Source: Aggregatibacter kilianii
GTDB taxonomy: Bacteria; Pseudomonadota; Gammaproteobacteria; Enterobacterales; Pasteurellaceae
Direction: 5' to 3'
Assembly (NCBI RefSeq): GCF_003129965.1
Contig: NZ_NRCJ01000002.1
Span: forward strand, 62,001-126,000
Length of the DNA stretch: 64,000 bases
Shown here: positions 19,217-27,805 of the stretch, piece after piece
Layout: every line of letters starts with the position of its first letter
Numbering within the stretch: position 1 is the first letter of the stretch
The notes under the pieces: generated by a model
Seen by the model: the letters and a program-made list of their open reading frames with translations, nothing else
What the model was told of the DNA's origin: nothing
Databases searched by the model: none
Position numbers and translations under genes: made by a program

Positions 19217-20563
19217 ATGCAAACAGAATTAAAAGCCACTTCGCCACTCAACGAGTGGCTTTCTTATTTGGAAAACAGCCATTTTAAAGCCATTGATTTA
19301 GGGCTGGAACGGATTAAATCCGTAGCACAAGCGTTGGATTTATTAACACCTGCGCCTTTCGTCATTACCGTGGGCGGCACCAACGGCAAAGGCACAACCT
19401 GCCGTTTGCTGGAAACCATTTTACTGAACGCCGGTTATCGTGTAGGCGTGTATTCTTCACCGCATTTGTTACGTTATAACGAGCGTGTACGCATTCAAAA
19501 TCAGGAGTTGGACGACGCCCAACACACAGCGTCTTTTGCGTATATTGAGCAAAACAAAACGCAATCCTTAACTTATTTTGAATTCAGCACGCTTTCTGCG
19601 TTACATTTGTTTAAACAGGCAAAATTAGACGTCGTGATTCTGGAAGTAGGGCTGGGCGGTCGTTTGGATGCCACCAATATCGTGGACAATAACATGGCGG
19701 TAATTACCAGTATCGACATTGACCACACGGATTTTCTTGGCGCTACGCGCGAACAAATCGCTTTTGAAAAAGCGGGCATTTTCCGAGTCAATAAGCCGGT
19801 CATTATCGGCGAACCGAACATTCCACAAACCATGTTGGATCACGCTAAAGAATTAGGTAGCCAATGTTTTTGCCGCAATGCGGACTGGACGTTCAGTCAA
19901 CAAGCGCAAAGCTGGACGTGGCAAACCATGCGAACCGATGAAAAAGTGCGGTGGAATTTTTTGGCGGATTTGCCTCTTTGCCAAATTCCTTTAGCCAATG
20001 CGGCGACAGCGCTGGCGGCGGTGCAAAAACTGCCTTTTGACATCTCTCTTGAAACCGTTAAAAAATCCTTGCTTGAGGTGGAGCTCACCGGTCGCTTCCA
20101 AACCATTAACCCAACAAAGTTAATTCATTTAGCGCAAAAACTTCAGCGTGATGTAGCAACATTACCGCGTATGATTATTGATGTGGGGCATAATCCGCAT
20201 GCGGCGCGTTATTTGGCGGAAAAACTGACCGCACTTAAAGCGCAATCGCAGGGAAAACTCATTGCCGTTTGTGGCATTTTGAAAGATAAAGATGCCGTCG
20301 GCGTATTAACGCCATTGCTTCTGCTTATTGATGAATGGTACTGCGTAACATTAGGCGGTTATCGCGGTCAACGCGGTGAGGATTTATTTGTGACGTTGCA
20401 ACAGGTTGTAAATCAACATCACTTAACCGTCAAAGGGGAGCATGCCGATTCCGTCGCAGAAGGCATTAAAAGTGCGGTGGATATTTCTGATGAAAATGAC
20501 ATTCTGCTGGTGTTTGGATCTTTTCATACGGTCGGCGAATTTTTAACCTTTAGTCAAGTCTAG
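19217..20563 (+). CDS. folC: Dihydrofolate synthase / folylpolyglutamate synthase
   Basis: A 448-residue Mur-ligase-family ATPase adding glutamate to dihydropteroate and folates. It shows the P-loop VGGTNGKGTTCRLLE, SSPHLLRYNERVRI, LEVGLGGRLDATN and DVGHNPHAARYLAE. The start is ATG 19217 just after accD, preceded by AAGGC. It is likely co-transcribed with accD. An uptake signal sits in frame near 20471. Confidence 0.96.
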   Translation: MQTELKATSPLNEWLSYLENSHFKAIDLGLERIKSVAQALDLLTPAPFVITVGGTNGKGTTCRLLETILLNAGYRVGVYSSPHLLRYNERVRIQNQELDDAQHTASFAYIEQNKTQSLTYFEFSTLSALHLFKQAKLDVVILEVGLGGRLDATNIVDNNMAVITSIDIDHTDFLGATREQIAFEKAGIFRVNKPVIIGEPNIPQTMLDHAKELGSQCFCRNADWTFSQQAQSWTWQTMRTDEKVRWNFLADLPLCQIPLANAATALAAVQKLPFDISLETVKKSLLEVELTGRFQTINPTKLIHLAQKLQRDVATLPRMIIDVGHNPHAARYLAEKLTALKAQSQGKLIAVCGILKDKDAVGVLTPLLLLIDEWYCVTLGGYRGQRGEDLFVTLQQVVNQHHLTVKGEHADSVAEGIKSAVDISDENDILLVFGSFHTVGEFLTFSQV

Positions 20564-20630
20564 CGAGGACTCAATTTCATAATGATAAAGCGTCGAGGTA
20601 AAACTCGGTCCTTTATTTTGAGGAGTCAAA

Positions 20631-21167
20631 ATGGAACACAAAATCGAAGATTTAATCCATATTTTTAATCAATGTTTTGAACAGGAATACAACACAAAAT
20701 TAGTCAAAGGCGGTGATGAACCGCTATATGTTCCGGCAAATGACGATTGCCCTTATAACGCCATTTATTTCGCCCGAGGATTTTACAGTAGCGGATTACA
20801 TGAAATCGCCCATTGGTTAGTCGCCGGCAAAGAGCGTCGAAAACTGGAAGATTTTGGTTATTGGTACGAGCCGGATGGACGCACGGAAGAGCAACAGCGT
20901 TTATTTGAAAAAGTGGAAGTTAAACCGCAAGCGTTGGAATGGATTCTCGCAACCGCGGCAGGTTTTCGTTATTTTGCCAGTTCCGACAACCTCAACGGAC
21001 AACCGGGCGATACCCAACCGTTCAAACAGGCAGTCTATGAACAAGTCAAAACCTATGCTGAAAAAGGTCTGCCAAAACGCGCCGAAACCTTGCGCAAAGC
21101 GTTAGCTAAGTTTTACGGCACGGAAGATCACATTGATTTAACGAAGTTTGATGTGACGAGAATTTAG
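20631..21167 (+). CDS. epmC: EF-P hydroxylase EpmC (YfcM)
   Basis: A 178-residue YfcM-family protein, which hydroxylates the beta-lysylated lysine of elongation factor P. The iron-binding signature SSGLHEIAHWLVAG (HExxH) and ARGFYS are conserved, and length matches the family. TGAGGAG precedes the ATG. Its partners epmA and epmB are outside the window. Confidence 0.9.
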   Translation: MEHKIEDLIHIFNQCFEQEYNTKLVKGGDEPLYVPANDDCPYNAIYFARGFYSSGLHEIAHWLVAGKERRKLEDFGYWYEPDGRTEEQQRLFEKVEVKPQALEWILATAAGFRYFASSDNLNGQPGDTQPFKQAVYEQVKTYAEKGLPKRAETLRKALAKFYGTEDHIDLTKFDVTRI

Positions 21168-21176
21168 AATGAGGAT

Positions 21177-21219
21177 AAAAGTGCGGTCAAAAAAACGCTT
21201 AAATTTTTGACCGCACTTT
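21177..21219. terminator. epmC terminator (uptake-signal pair)
   Basis: AAAAGTGCGGTCAAAAA is opposed to TTTTTGACCGCACTTT about 10 bases after the epmC stop. Confidence 0.8.
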
Positions 21220-21247
21220 ACGTAATGAAAAAACATCTGAAATATTT

Positions 21248-21288
21248 ACCGCACTTTTCATTATTTGATGAAAAGTGCGGTCATTTTT
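21248..21288. terminator. Second uptake-signal-pair terminator, serving the ABC operon
   Basis: ACCGCACTTTTCAT, a 6-base loop and ATGAAAAGTGCGGT form a perfect 14-bp stem between converging epmC and the ABC importer operon. Confidence 0.8.
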
Positions 21289-21307
21289 ATCGACGTTTTT
21301 TAAAGGA

Positions 21308-22366
21308 CTATTCAACAGGATACCAATGTAGTTTGGTAAATTGAATTTGGCACTGATCACCTTCGTTTAACAACGGATCACGCCGACCTTTTTGTACGCG
21401 CAGTTCTTGATTTCCAATGTGAATACTGTAATCAATCACTTCTCCTAAATAAGAACGACGTTTCACTATGCCGGGAATGCCTCCTTGATTGACGAATTCA
21501 ATTTCTGACGGGCGGCTTGCCAGTAAGGCTTTGCCTTGCGCCAGTAATTCGGCGGGCGGTGTAGGTTGAATGTCAAATATGCCTTCACAATGATCAATAC
21601 TAACGCCTTGAGCAGATAAATTGACGTTTAACTGATTGGATAACCCAATAAAATTAAACACAAATTTATTGATCGGATTGTTGTAAATATTAAGCGGTGT
21701 ATCAATTTGTTCGATCACGCCTTTTTTCATCACCATAATCCGATCGGATAACGCCATGGCTTCCGACTGGTCGTGTGTTACATAGATAATGCTGAATCCA
21801 AATTTCCGCTGTAATGCTTTGATTTCAAAACGCATTTCTTCTCTTAAATGAGGGTCCAAACTGGATAACGGCTCATCCAGCAACATCACATCGGGGTTTA
21901 ACGCCAAGGCGCGAGCCAGTGCCACCCGTTGTTTACCGCCACCGGATAAATCATCGGGGCTTTTTTGCGCTACATTTAGCAAATTGGTATGACGTAACGC
22001 GTCATTGGTGCGCTTTTCGATGTCCTGTTTGGATAATTTCTTTAAGGTTAGCGGAAATGCCACATTATCGTACACCGTCATGTGTGGCCAGACAGCAAAG
22101 GCTTGGAATACCATGCCGAAATGGCGTTTTTCCGGTGGTAAATAGAAGTTGGTCGCTTTTGAAGAAAGTACTTTATCACCTACTTTAATTTCGCCGGCAT
22201 CCAAATCTTCAAAACCCGCAATCATACGTAACGTGGTGGTTTTTCCGCAACCGGATGGGCCCAGCATGGAAAAGCATTCACCTTTTTCGATGGATAGATT
22301 GAGGTTCGGAATGGCTATCACATCGCCGAATTTCTTCATTACATTATTTAGTTGAATATAACTCAT
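21308..22366 (-). CDS. ABC importer ATPase 2 with altered signature (LSGGG)
   Basis: A 352-residue ATPase of the Fe3+/spermidine/sulfate importer class (FbpC/AfuC-like). It has Walker A GPSGCGKTT, Q-loop VFQAFAVWPHMTV, Walker B VMLLDEPLSSLD and H-loop YVTHDQSEAM, plus a C-terminal TOBE-like region. The ABC signature is LSGGGKQRVALA instead of LSGGQ, which should weaken one ATP site. It is last of the four-gene operon and differs from the first ATPase, so the transporter may run with an asymmetric ATPase pair. The start follows AAGGAG. Confidence 0.88.
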   Translation of the reverse strand: MSYIQLNNVMKKFGDVIAIPNLNLSIEKGECFSMLGPSGCGKTTTLRMIAGFEDLDAGEIKVGDKVLSSKATNFYLPPEKRHFGMVFQAFAVWPHMTVYDNVAFPLTLKKLSKQDIEKRTNDALRHTNLLNVAQKSPDDLSGGGKQRVALARALALNPDVMLLDEPLSSLDPHLREEMRFEIKALQRKFGFSIIYVTHDQSEAMALSDRIMVMKKGVIEQIDTPLNIYNNPINKFVFNFIGLSNQLNVNLSAQGVSIDHCEGIFDIQPTPPAELLAQGKALLASRPSEIEFVNQGGIPGIVKRRSYLGEVIDYSIHIGNQELRVQKGRRDPLLNEGDQCQIQFTKLHWYPVE

Positions 22367-22387
22367 TTTATTCTCCTTAATATTCGG

Positions 22388-24082
22388 CTATTTCTGCGTT
22401 TTTTTCTCGGCATAGCGTTTAATCACGGTTTGACCGACCACGATAATAATCAACGCAATGCCTGCCAGTGCAGCGGAATAAACGGTTTCACCATCTTCAT
22501 TTAAGGTATAAATGGCAACCCCGATGGTGCGGGTGGAAGGTCCGTATAACATCACGGAAACCGTTAATTCGCGCAGTGCAGGTAAGAAAATTAAGAAGAA
22601 GGCGGCAATCATCCCCGGTCTGACTAACGGAATAACAATGTCTTTCAACGATTGCCACATACTTGCTCCGCAAGCGCGTGCCGCTTCTACCAAGGAATCA
22701 TGCACTTGTTCTAAAGCGGCAGAGTTGGCCTTCAGCGAGAACGCCATGTAGCGGGCAATGTAGGCGATGAGAATAATCCAGACGGTGTTGTAGAGGTTAA
22801 TACCGAATTTGCCGCTCCATGCCAGAATTACCCCTAAAGCGATAACCGAACCCGGTACGGAGAACGGTAGCATACCGAGGAATTCCAAAATGGCTTTGCC
22901 TCTGACGCGCATTTTGACGATAACATAAGAAATCATCACCCCGGCGAACATGGTAATCACAGCGGCGGCTAAACCTAGGGAAACACTATTGCGAATGGCA
23001 TCTTTAGTGAGTTGCCATTCAAATAGGATAAATTTGTAGTTTTCCATAGTGAGATTTTCCCAGGTGATCGGCAAGCCGTAGGTTTTTAATCCGCCGACTA
23101 AGAAAATTGTCGCAGTCGGCAAAACGATAGTGAAAGCGATATAGAGCAGGCAGATAATCAATAACGGCATGCGCAAGCCTCTGAGTTTGACTTCCACCGG
23201 GCGGAAACTTTTACCGGCAATAATTTGGAAACGTCCTCGATTTAACACTTTATTTTGCAGCCAAATAATAAAGGCGGCGGTGAATACCAATACGGTTGCT
23301 AATACCGTGCCCGTACGAATGGCGTCAAAACTACCTGCACTTTGGTGAATGCGTTCGTAAATTAAGGTCGGGATATTAAAGATACCGTTCTCAATACCTA
23401 GGACGGCTACTGTACCGAAGTGTGCCATGGAGTAGAGCATAATCAATAACGCACCGGAAACAATACTCGGCATAACCAACGGGATCGTGATTTTACGGGT
23501 GATGGTAAATAGGCTGGCACCGGAAATACGGGCAGATTCTTCTAAGGTTGGATCCATCCGTTCCAATGCGCCGCATACCTGAATAAATACGAACGGGAAC
23601 AAATACATGGTTTCCACCGCCATAATGCCGGCGTAGCTGTAAATATTAAATACCGGTTCTTCAAAACCCAATGTATCCATGAAGAATTGGTTTATATAAC
23701 CGGCACGCGGTGAAAGTAACATTTTCCAGGCAAGTGCGCCGATAAAGGACGGCAACATGAACGGTACCAAAAACATAACTTTCATAAAGCCTTTATACGG
23801 CAGATCCGTTCGGGTGACCAACCAAGCGAAGAATGTGCCCACGCAAGTACTCATGATGGTTACGCCGGAAGCGATGAACAGCGAGTTCAGTAACGCCTCG
23901 TAGGTTTCCTGTTGCTTCAGAATTTTTATTACATCGGTAACGTTAAATTGTCCGTCAACCCAGAATGAGTTGATGAAAATTAACAACACCGGCACGGCAA
24001 CTACAATAACTAAAATCCCAATGGACAGCGTAAGAATGACATTGGCGATATTAAACGGACTTTTATTTGCTATTACGGCCAT
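22388..24082 (-). CDS. ABC importer permease, fused double domain (AfuB/FbpB-like)
   Basis: A 564-residue inner-membrane permease with about 12 hydrophobic segments and two BPD_transp_1 domains, each with an EAA loop (ESARISGASLFTITRKITIPL near residue 190 and EAARACGASMWQSLKDIVIPL near 485). This fused arrangement is typical of FbpB/AfuB-type importers. ATG 24082 lies 2 bases after the upstream ATPase stop, with AGGGGG as ribosome site inside that gene's end; translational coupling is likely. Confidence 0.9.
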   Translation of the reverse strand: MAVIANKSPFNIANVILTLSIGILVIVVAVPVLLIFINSFWVDGQFNVTDVIKILKQQETYEALLNSLFIASGVTIMSTCVGTFFAWLVTRTDLPYKGFMKVMFLVPFMLPSFIGALAWKMLLSPRAGYINQFFMDTLGFEEPVFNIYSYAGIMAVETMYLFPFVFIQVCGALERMDPTLEESARISGASLFTITRKITIPLVMPSIVSGALLIMLYSMAHFGTVAVLGIENGIFNIPTLIYERIHQSAGSFDAIRTGTVLATVLVFTAAFIIWLQNKVLNRGRFQIIAGKSFRPVEVKLRGLRMPLLIICLLYIAFTIVLPTATIFLVGGLKTYGLPITWENLTMENYKFILFEWQLTKDAIRNSVSLGLAAAVITMFAGVMISYVIVKMRVRGKAILEFLGMLPFSVPGSVIALGVILAWSGKFGINLYNTVWIILIAYIARYMAFSLKANSAALEQVHDSLVEAARACGASMWQSLKDIVIPLVRPGMIAAFFLIFLPALRELTVSVMLYGPSTRTIGVAIYTLNEDGETVYSAALAGIALIIIVVGQTVIKRYAEKKTQK

Positions 24083-24084
24083 AA

Positions 24085-25164
24085 TTACCCCCTTGCCGAA
24101 TCCGTTGTATTCGGGAACCAAAGCAAGTCATGAAAATTCACATAACAGTTTTCTCCCTCCGTAAACATTAAATCTTGTTGTAATGCTTTATTGGTCGGCA
24201 CTTCTGTACGTAGTGTGACACCGTCGATTTCCAGCATATAATCCATGACGGCACCGAGAAAACTGGCGCGTACCACTTTGGCATGCAATCCTTCGCCTTG
24301 TCTGCTGAGTATAATATCCGACGGGCGGCAGCCAAGTTTGCCGGATTCTTGCGGTAAGTTATTCCAGTGAATGACTTGGTTTCCTTGTCCGACAAGATGT
24401 TGACCTTGCTCATAACGCACCGGAATAAAATTCGCCAAACCCATAAATTTAAATACGGTTTCGTTGGCGGATTTTTCATAAATTTCCCAAGGTGTGCCGA
24501 TTTGTTCAATGGTGCCGTCGGTTGCCATAATTGCCAGGCGATCGGAAATCGCCAAGGCAATTTCCTGATCATGGGTAACGTACATAATGGTAATGCCGAG
24601 TTTTTTCTGTAACTCTTTAATTTCGAAACGCATTTCTTCACGCAAATTGGCATCCAGATTGTTCAACGGTTCATCCAATAACATCAGTGACGGCTTGGCA
24701 ACTAATGCTCTCGCCAAGGCGACCCGTTGTTGTTGACCGCCTGATAATTGGGAGGGGAGGCGTTGCTCTAATCCGGTTAAGTTCACTAACTCTACAACAT
24801 CCATGACTTGTGCCCGAATGGTTTCTTTATCCAAGTTTTTGAATTTCAACGGATAGGCAATATTGTCAAATACCGTCATGTGTGGCCATACGGCGTAGTC
24901 CTGGAAAACTACGCCCAAACCACGCTGATCGGGCTGAATATCAATATGCTCAGCGGGATCGCTAACAACCGTATCATCAATTAAAATACGTCCGGTATCC
25001 GGCACGTCAAATCCTGCCAGCAGACGTAATAAGACGGTTTTTCCGCAACCGGAAGGACCCAGCAAGGTAAAGCATTCACCGTCTTGTACCGTTAACGACA
25101 AGTTCTTTAACACTTGATGGGAACCGAACGCTTTAGAAATGTTTTCAAATGTAATTGTTGCCAT
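24085..25164 (-). CDS. ABC importer ATPase 1 (AfuC/FbpC-like)
   Basis: A 359-residue ATPase with canonical Walker A GPSGCGKTV, Q-loop VFQDYAVWPHMTV, signature LSGGQQQRVALA, Walker B LMLLDEPLNNLD and H-loop YVTHDQEIALA, then a TOBE domain. ATG 25164 is chosen because the AAGGA ribosome site lies 10-14 bases upstream and runs into the alternative ATG at 25173. It is the second gene of the operon, 21 bases after the binding-protein gene. Confidence 0.9.
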   Translation of the reverse strand: MATITFENISKAFGSHQVLKNLSLTVQDGECFTLLGPSGCGKTVLLRLLAGFDVPDTGRILIDDTVVSDPAEHIDIQPDQRGLGVVFQDYAVWPHMTVFDNIAYPLKFKNLDKETIRAQVMDVVELVNLTGLEQRLPSQLSGGQQQRVALARALVAKPSLMLLDEPLNNLDANLREEMRFEIKELQKKLGITIMYVTHDQEIALAISDRLAIMATDGTIEQIGTPWEIYEKSANETVFKFMGLANFIPVRYEQGQHLVGQGNQVIHWNNLPQESGKLGCRPSDIILSRQGEGLHAKVVRASFLGAVMDYMLEIDGVTLRTEVPTNKALQQDLMFTEGENCYVNFHDLLWFPNTTDSARG

Positions 25165-25185
25165 AAAGCACATCCTTCAAGCGGG

Positions 25186-26184
25186 TTAGTTGCGACCTTG
25201 TAGAATTTGAGTGAATTTTTTCACGGTTTCTTCTTTGGTAGCGATGACGCTCTTATAATCAATCGGAATCGCACGACTCATGGCTTCTTCGGCAGAAGGT
25301 AAACCGAATTCAGGATTTGGCTCAATACCTTTTCTCACCGGTAATGTGCCTTCGTGAGCTACAATTTTTTGTGCATCTTCGGAAAGCAAGAAATCAATGA
25401 ATTTTTGGGCGGCAGAAAGATTTTTTGTGCCTTTGATGATGGCGGCAGGGCTTGGAATGACCAGCATTTCTTTCGGATAAGCGAGTTTTAAGGATGCGCC
25501 TTTTCTGATTTTATCGTTGGTGATGTAGTCTACGGCGAGTGATGCCAGCAAATCGCCTGACGCGGTGTCATCCACGACCTGACCGGCACCTTTACCAATC
25601 TTGGCTTTATTTTCTTTTAATTTCTCAAAAAATTCCCAACCAAAAGTGGATTTCAGTAATGACACGCTCATATACGACGTACCGGAAAGCGCCGGATTAG
25701 CAATACCAAATGCGCCCTTAAATTGTGGTGTGAGCACATCGGCCCATTGTGTAGGCGGCTCTTTTTTTACAAAACGGGTGTTATAGGCGATACCTAATGT
25801 TCCTAACCGAATCGGCGTAAAGGAACCGTCAAAATCAGGAATCGGATTAATGATATTCTCTACTTCAGGAGAAATGTAAGTTTCCAGCATTCCGGTTTCT
25901 TTCATATTGAAAAAATCAGGTACCTCACTGGTCCAGATAACATCCGCCATAATCTGCCCAGATTCTTTTTCTGTCGCAATTTTTGCCATTAATTTACCTG
26001 CACCGGCAGATTGATAGTCCATGGCAATATCCGGATATTTTTCATTAAATTTGGCTTTTAAGGCGCCGATAAGGGATTCTTTCATAGAGGTATAAACGAT
26101 GAGTTTATCTTGTGCTACAGCCATACTGCTGATGGAAAGTCCTAAACCGAGAGCAATTAGGCTTGAAATGATTTTTTTGTTCAT
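25186..26184 (-). CDS. Periplasmic binding protein of the AfuA/FbpA class
   Basis: A 332-residue extracellular solute-binding protein with a signal peptide (MNKKIISSLIALGLGLS..., probable cut after SMAVA). Mature start QDKLIVYTSMKESL is the typical class-1 ferric-type binding fold. Afu proteins were first called ferric binders, but A. pleuropneumoniae-type AfuA was later shown to bind hexose and heptose phosphates. With the Pgt-type sensor next door, a phosphorylated carbohydrate is the favoured ligand (inference). ATG 26184 follows AAGGAA. Confidence 0.85.
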   Translation of the reverse strand: MNKKIISSLIALGLGLSISSMAVAQDKLIVYTSMKESLIGALKAKFNEKYPDIAMDYQSAGAGKLMAKIATEKESGQIMADVIWTSEVPDFFNMKETGMLETYISPEVENIINPIPDFDGSFTPIRLGTLGIAYNTRFVKKEPPTQWADVLTPQFKGAFGIANPALSGTSYMSVSLLKSTFGWEFFEKLKENKAKIGKGAGQVVDDTASGDLLASLAVDYITNDKIRKGASLKLAYPKEMLVIPSPAAIIKGTKNLSAAQKFIDFLLSEDAQKIVAHEGTLPVRKGIEPNPEFGLPSAEEAMSRAIPIDYKSVIATKEETVKKFTQILQGRN

Positions 26185-26554
26185 AATCAATTCCTTATTT
26201 TATAGATGGGGTATTTGGATGGTACTGCTTGACGAGTGATTCACTGAACAGAGCGTGAAATTCAAAAATACGATAGCACTAATGCGAAATAAGAAAAGCC
26301 GACTTTTGGAGAGAAAATGGGGTGATTTTGACACAAATCTGATGTTTTATTTAGGCTGTTTTGACTCATTTATGGAAACGGGCTGAAACATAGTCGAAGT
26401 AAATGGCTACAAATAACTCAAAATGTTGAAATCAACAAAATTTTAATTCTTTGAAATGGATCACAAAAAATATTAATGGATTTCTATTCTATAGAAATTC
26501 ATCGTAATTCAAGGTTAGAATCATTGCATTTAATCGTTTATACAGGTAATTCTC
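26185..26554. promoter_or_regulatory. Divergent control region between importer and pgt genes
   Basis: 370 bases with no gene. It contains TGTTGA-AA-TCAACA (26424-26437), a CRP-like TTTGA-N6-TCACA (26450-26465) and ATTTCTAT-TCT-ATAGAAAT (26480-26498). The last is a long dyad about 56 bases before pgtC and the best candidate operator for the PgtA-like regulator. Confidence 0.5.
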
Positions 26555-27805
26555 ATGCTAAGGATAAAAGAACGTTATGTCGGCACTTTACTGATATTTC
26601 TAACGGTTACGTTAGCTTGCGCTGGGCGGGCATATAGCAATGAACTGGTCATCGGTACGACATTTTCGCCGGAGTCTTTGTCTTATTTGATTACCGAATG
26701 GGAAAAACAACCGAATGCCATGCCGGTAAGAATGATAAATAGAACAAGTCATTCCTTAAATAAACTCTTTGATGATGACAAAAATGACAATATAGATCTT
26801 GTTTTAAGTTCCTCTCCTATATTGTTTTACCATTTGCAGAAAAAGCAAAAGTTAGCGATTTTGCCGGATAAATTAAGTGCGGGGAAAAAATTCGTGCCGG
26901 ATATTTTGCAAAAAACCACCGTTGCATTTTCTTTGTCCGGGTATGGTATTTTGTCTAACGTACCACTGTTGGAAAATGCAGAAGTGGATATCCCCGGCGA
27001 TTGGCAAGGGCTTATTTCTCCTAATTTGCAAGGGTTGGTTATTATGAGTAGCCCGAGTCGTTCCGATACGACTCATATTATGATTGAAGCCTTATTGCAA
27101 AAACAAGGATGGCAACAAGGTTGGGCGCTGATTCACCAAATGATGGCAAATGTCGGAACGATTTCTTCCCGAAGTTTTGGTGTGGTTGATAAAGTGCAGG
27201 CTAATTTGGGGGCGGCCGGTATTACGATTGATAACTATGCAAATTTGCTCACACATTATAATGCGGATTCCCATTCACCCTTAATCTTTAAATACTTTCC
27301 TAATTTTCCCGTCTCTCCGACTTTTATTGCGGTAACGACAAATAGCGCTAACAGCCGACAGGCATTGGCATTTATTTACTTTTTATTAAGTGATGTGGGG
27401 CAACGCACGTTATACCACAGCAAAATGGGGAAATACCCGATCATTCCATTGGCAAAATCCCATCGGTTATATACAACTCAGCAATTTTTATTTACTCAAC
27501 CGCCCCTTGATTATCAAATCGTGCTTAAGCGTCAGGATATTGTTAAATTAATGTTTGAGCACCAGATTATTCATCGGCTAACGCAAATTCAGGAAAATTG
27601 GCAAATTCTTTATCAAAAGGAGCTACAAGTCGGGCACACATTGCCAAAATTACGCGAAATTTTGACCGCACTTCCCATCACGGAAGAGCAAGCCAATGAT
27701 GAAAATTATTTGGAGAAATTTAATACAAATGAAGTCTTGTTACATTGGCAACAGTTTTTTATGTCACAGCAAATGCGATTTGTCGATGCCGTGGAAAAAT
27801 TATGA
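26555..27805 (+). CDS. pgtC: PgtC-like periplasmic sensor/binding protein
   Basis: A 416-residue secreted protein: signal sequence, then a class-1 binding-protein-like fold (NELVIGTTFSPESLSYL...), and a helical C-terminal extension. Salmonella PgtC is a periplasmic protein that, with PgtB and PgtA, mediates induction by phosphoglycerate. The following genes have the sizes and types of PgtB and PgtA, which supports the name. The codons are AT-rich compared with the importer genes. The stop overlaps pgtB by four bases (ATGA). Confidence 0.72.
   Translation: MLRIKERYVGTLLIFLTVTLACAGRAYSNELVIGTTFSPESLSYLITEWEKQPNAMPVRMINRTSHSLNKLFDDDKNDNIDLVLSSSPILFYHLQKKQKLAILPDKLSAGKKFVPDILQKTTVAFSLSGYGILSNVPLLENAEVDIPGDWQGLISPNLQGLVIMSSPSRSDTTHIMIEALLQKQGWQQGWALIHQMMANVGTISSRSFGVVDKVQANLGAAGITIDNYANLLTHYNADSHSPLIFKYFPNFPVSPTFIAVTTNSANSRQALAFIYFLLSDVGQRTLYHSKMGKYPIIPLAKSHRLYTTQQFLFTQPPLDYQIVLKRQDIVKLMFEHQIIHRLTQIQENWQILYQKELQVGHTLPKLREILTALPITEEQANDENYLEKFNTNEVLLHWQQFFMSQQMRFVDAVEKL

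Noticed and set aside
25186-26184. Naming the ABC importer as a ferric transporter (afuABC)
   Set aside because: The fold fits, but ligand residues cannot be judged by eye, Afu-type proteins have been shown to bind sugar phosphates, and the Pgt-type sensor argues against iron; symbols were left blank.
26191-26554. A sigma-54 promoter for an NtrC-type regulator's target
   Set aside because: No convincing GG-N10-GC (-24/-12) element was seen, and the regulator has lost the ATPase and GAFTGA parts.
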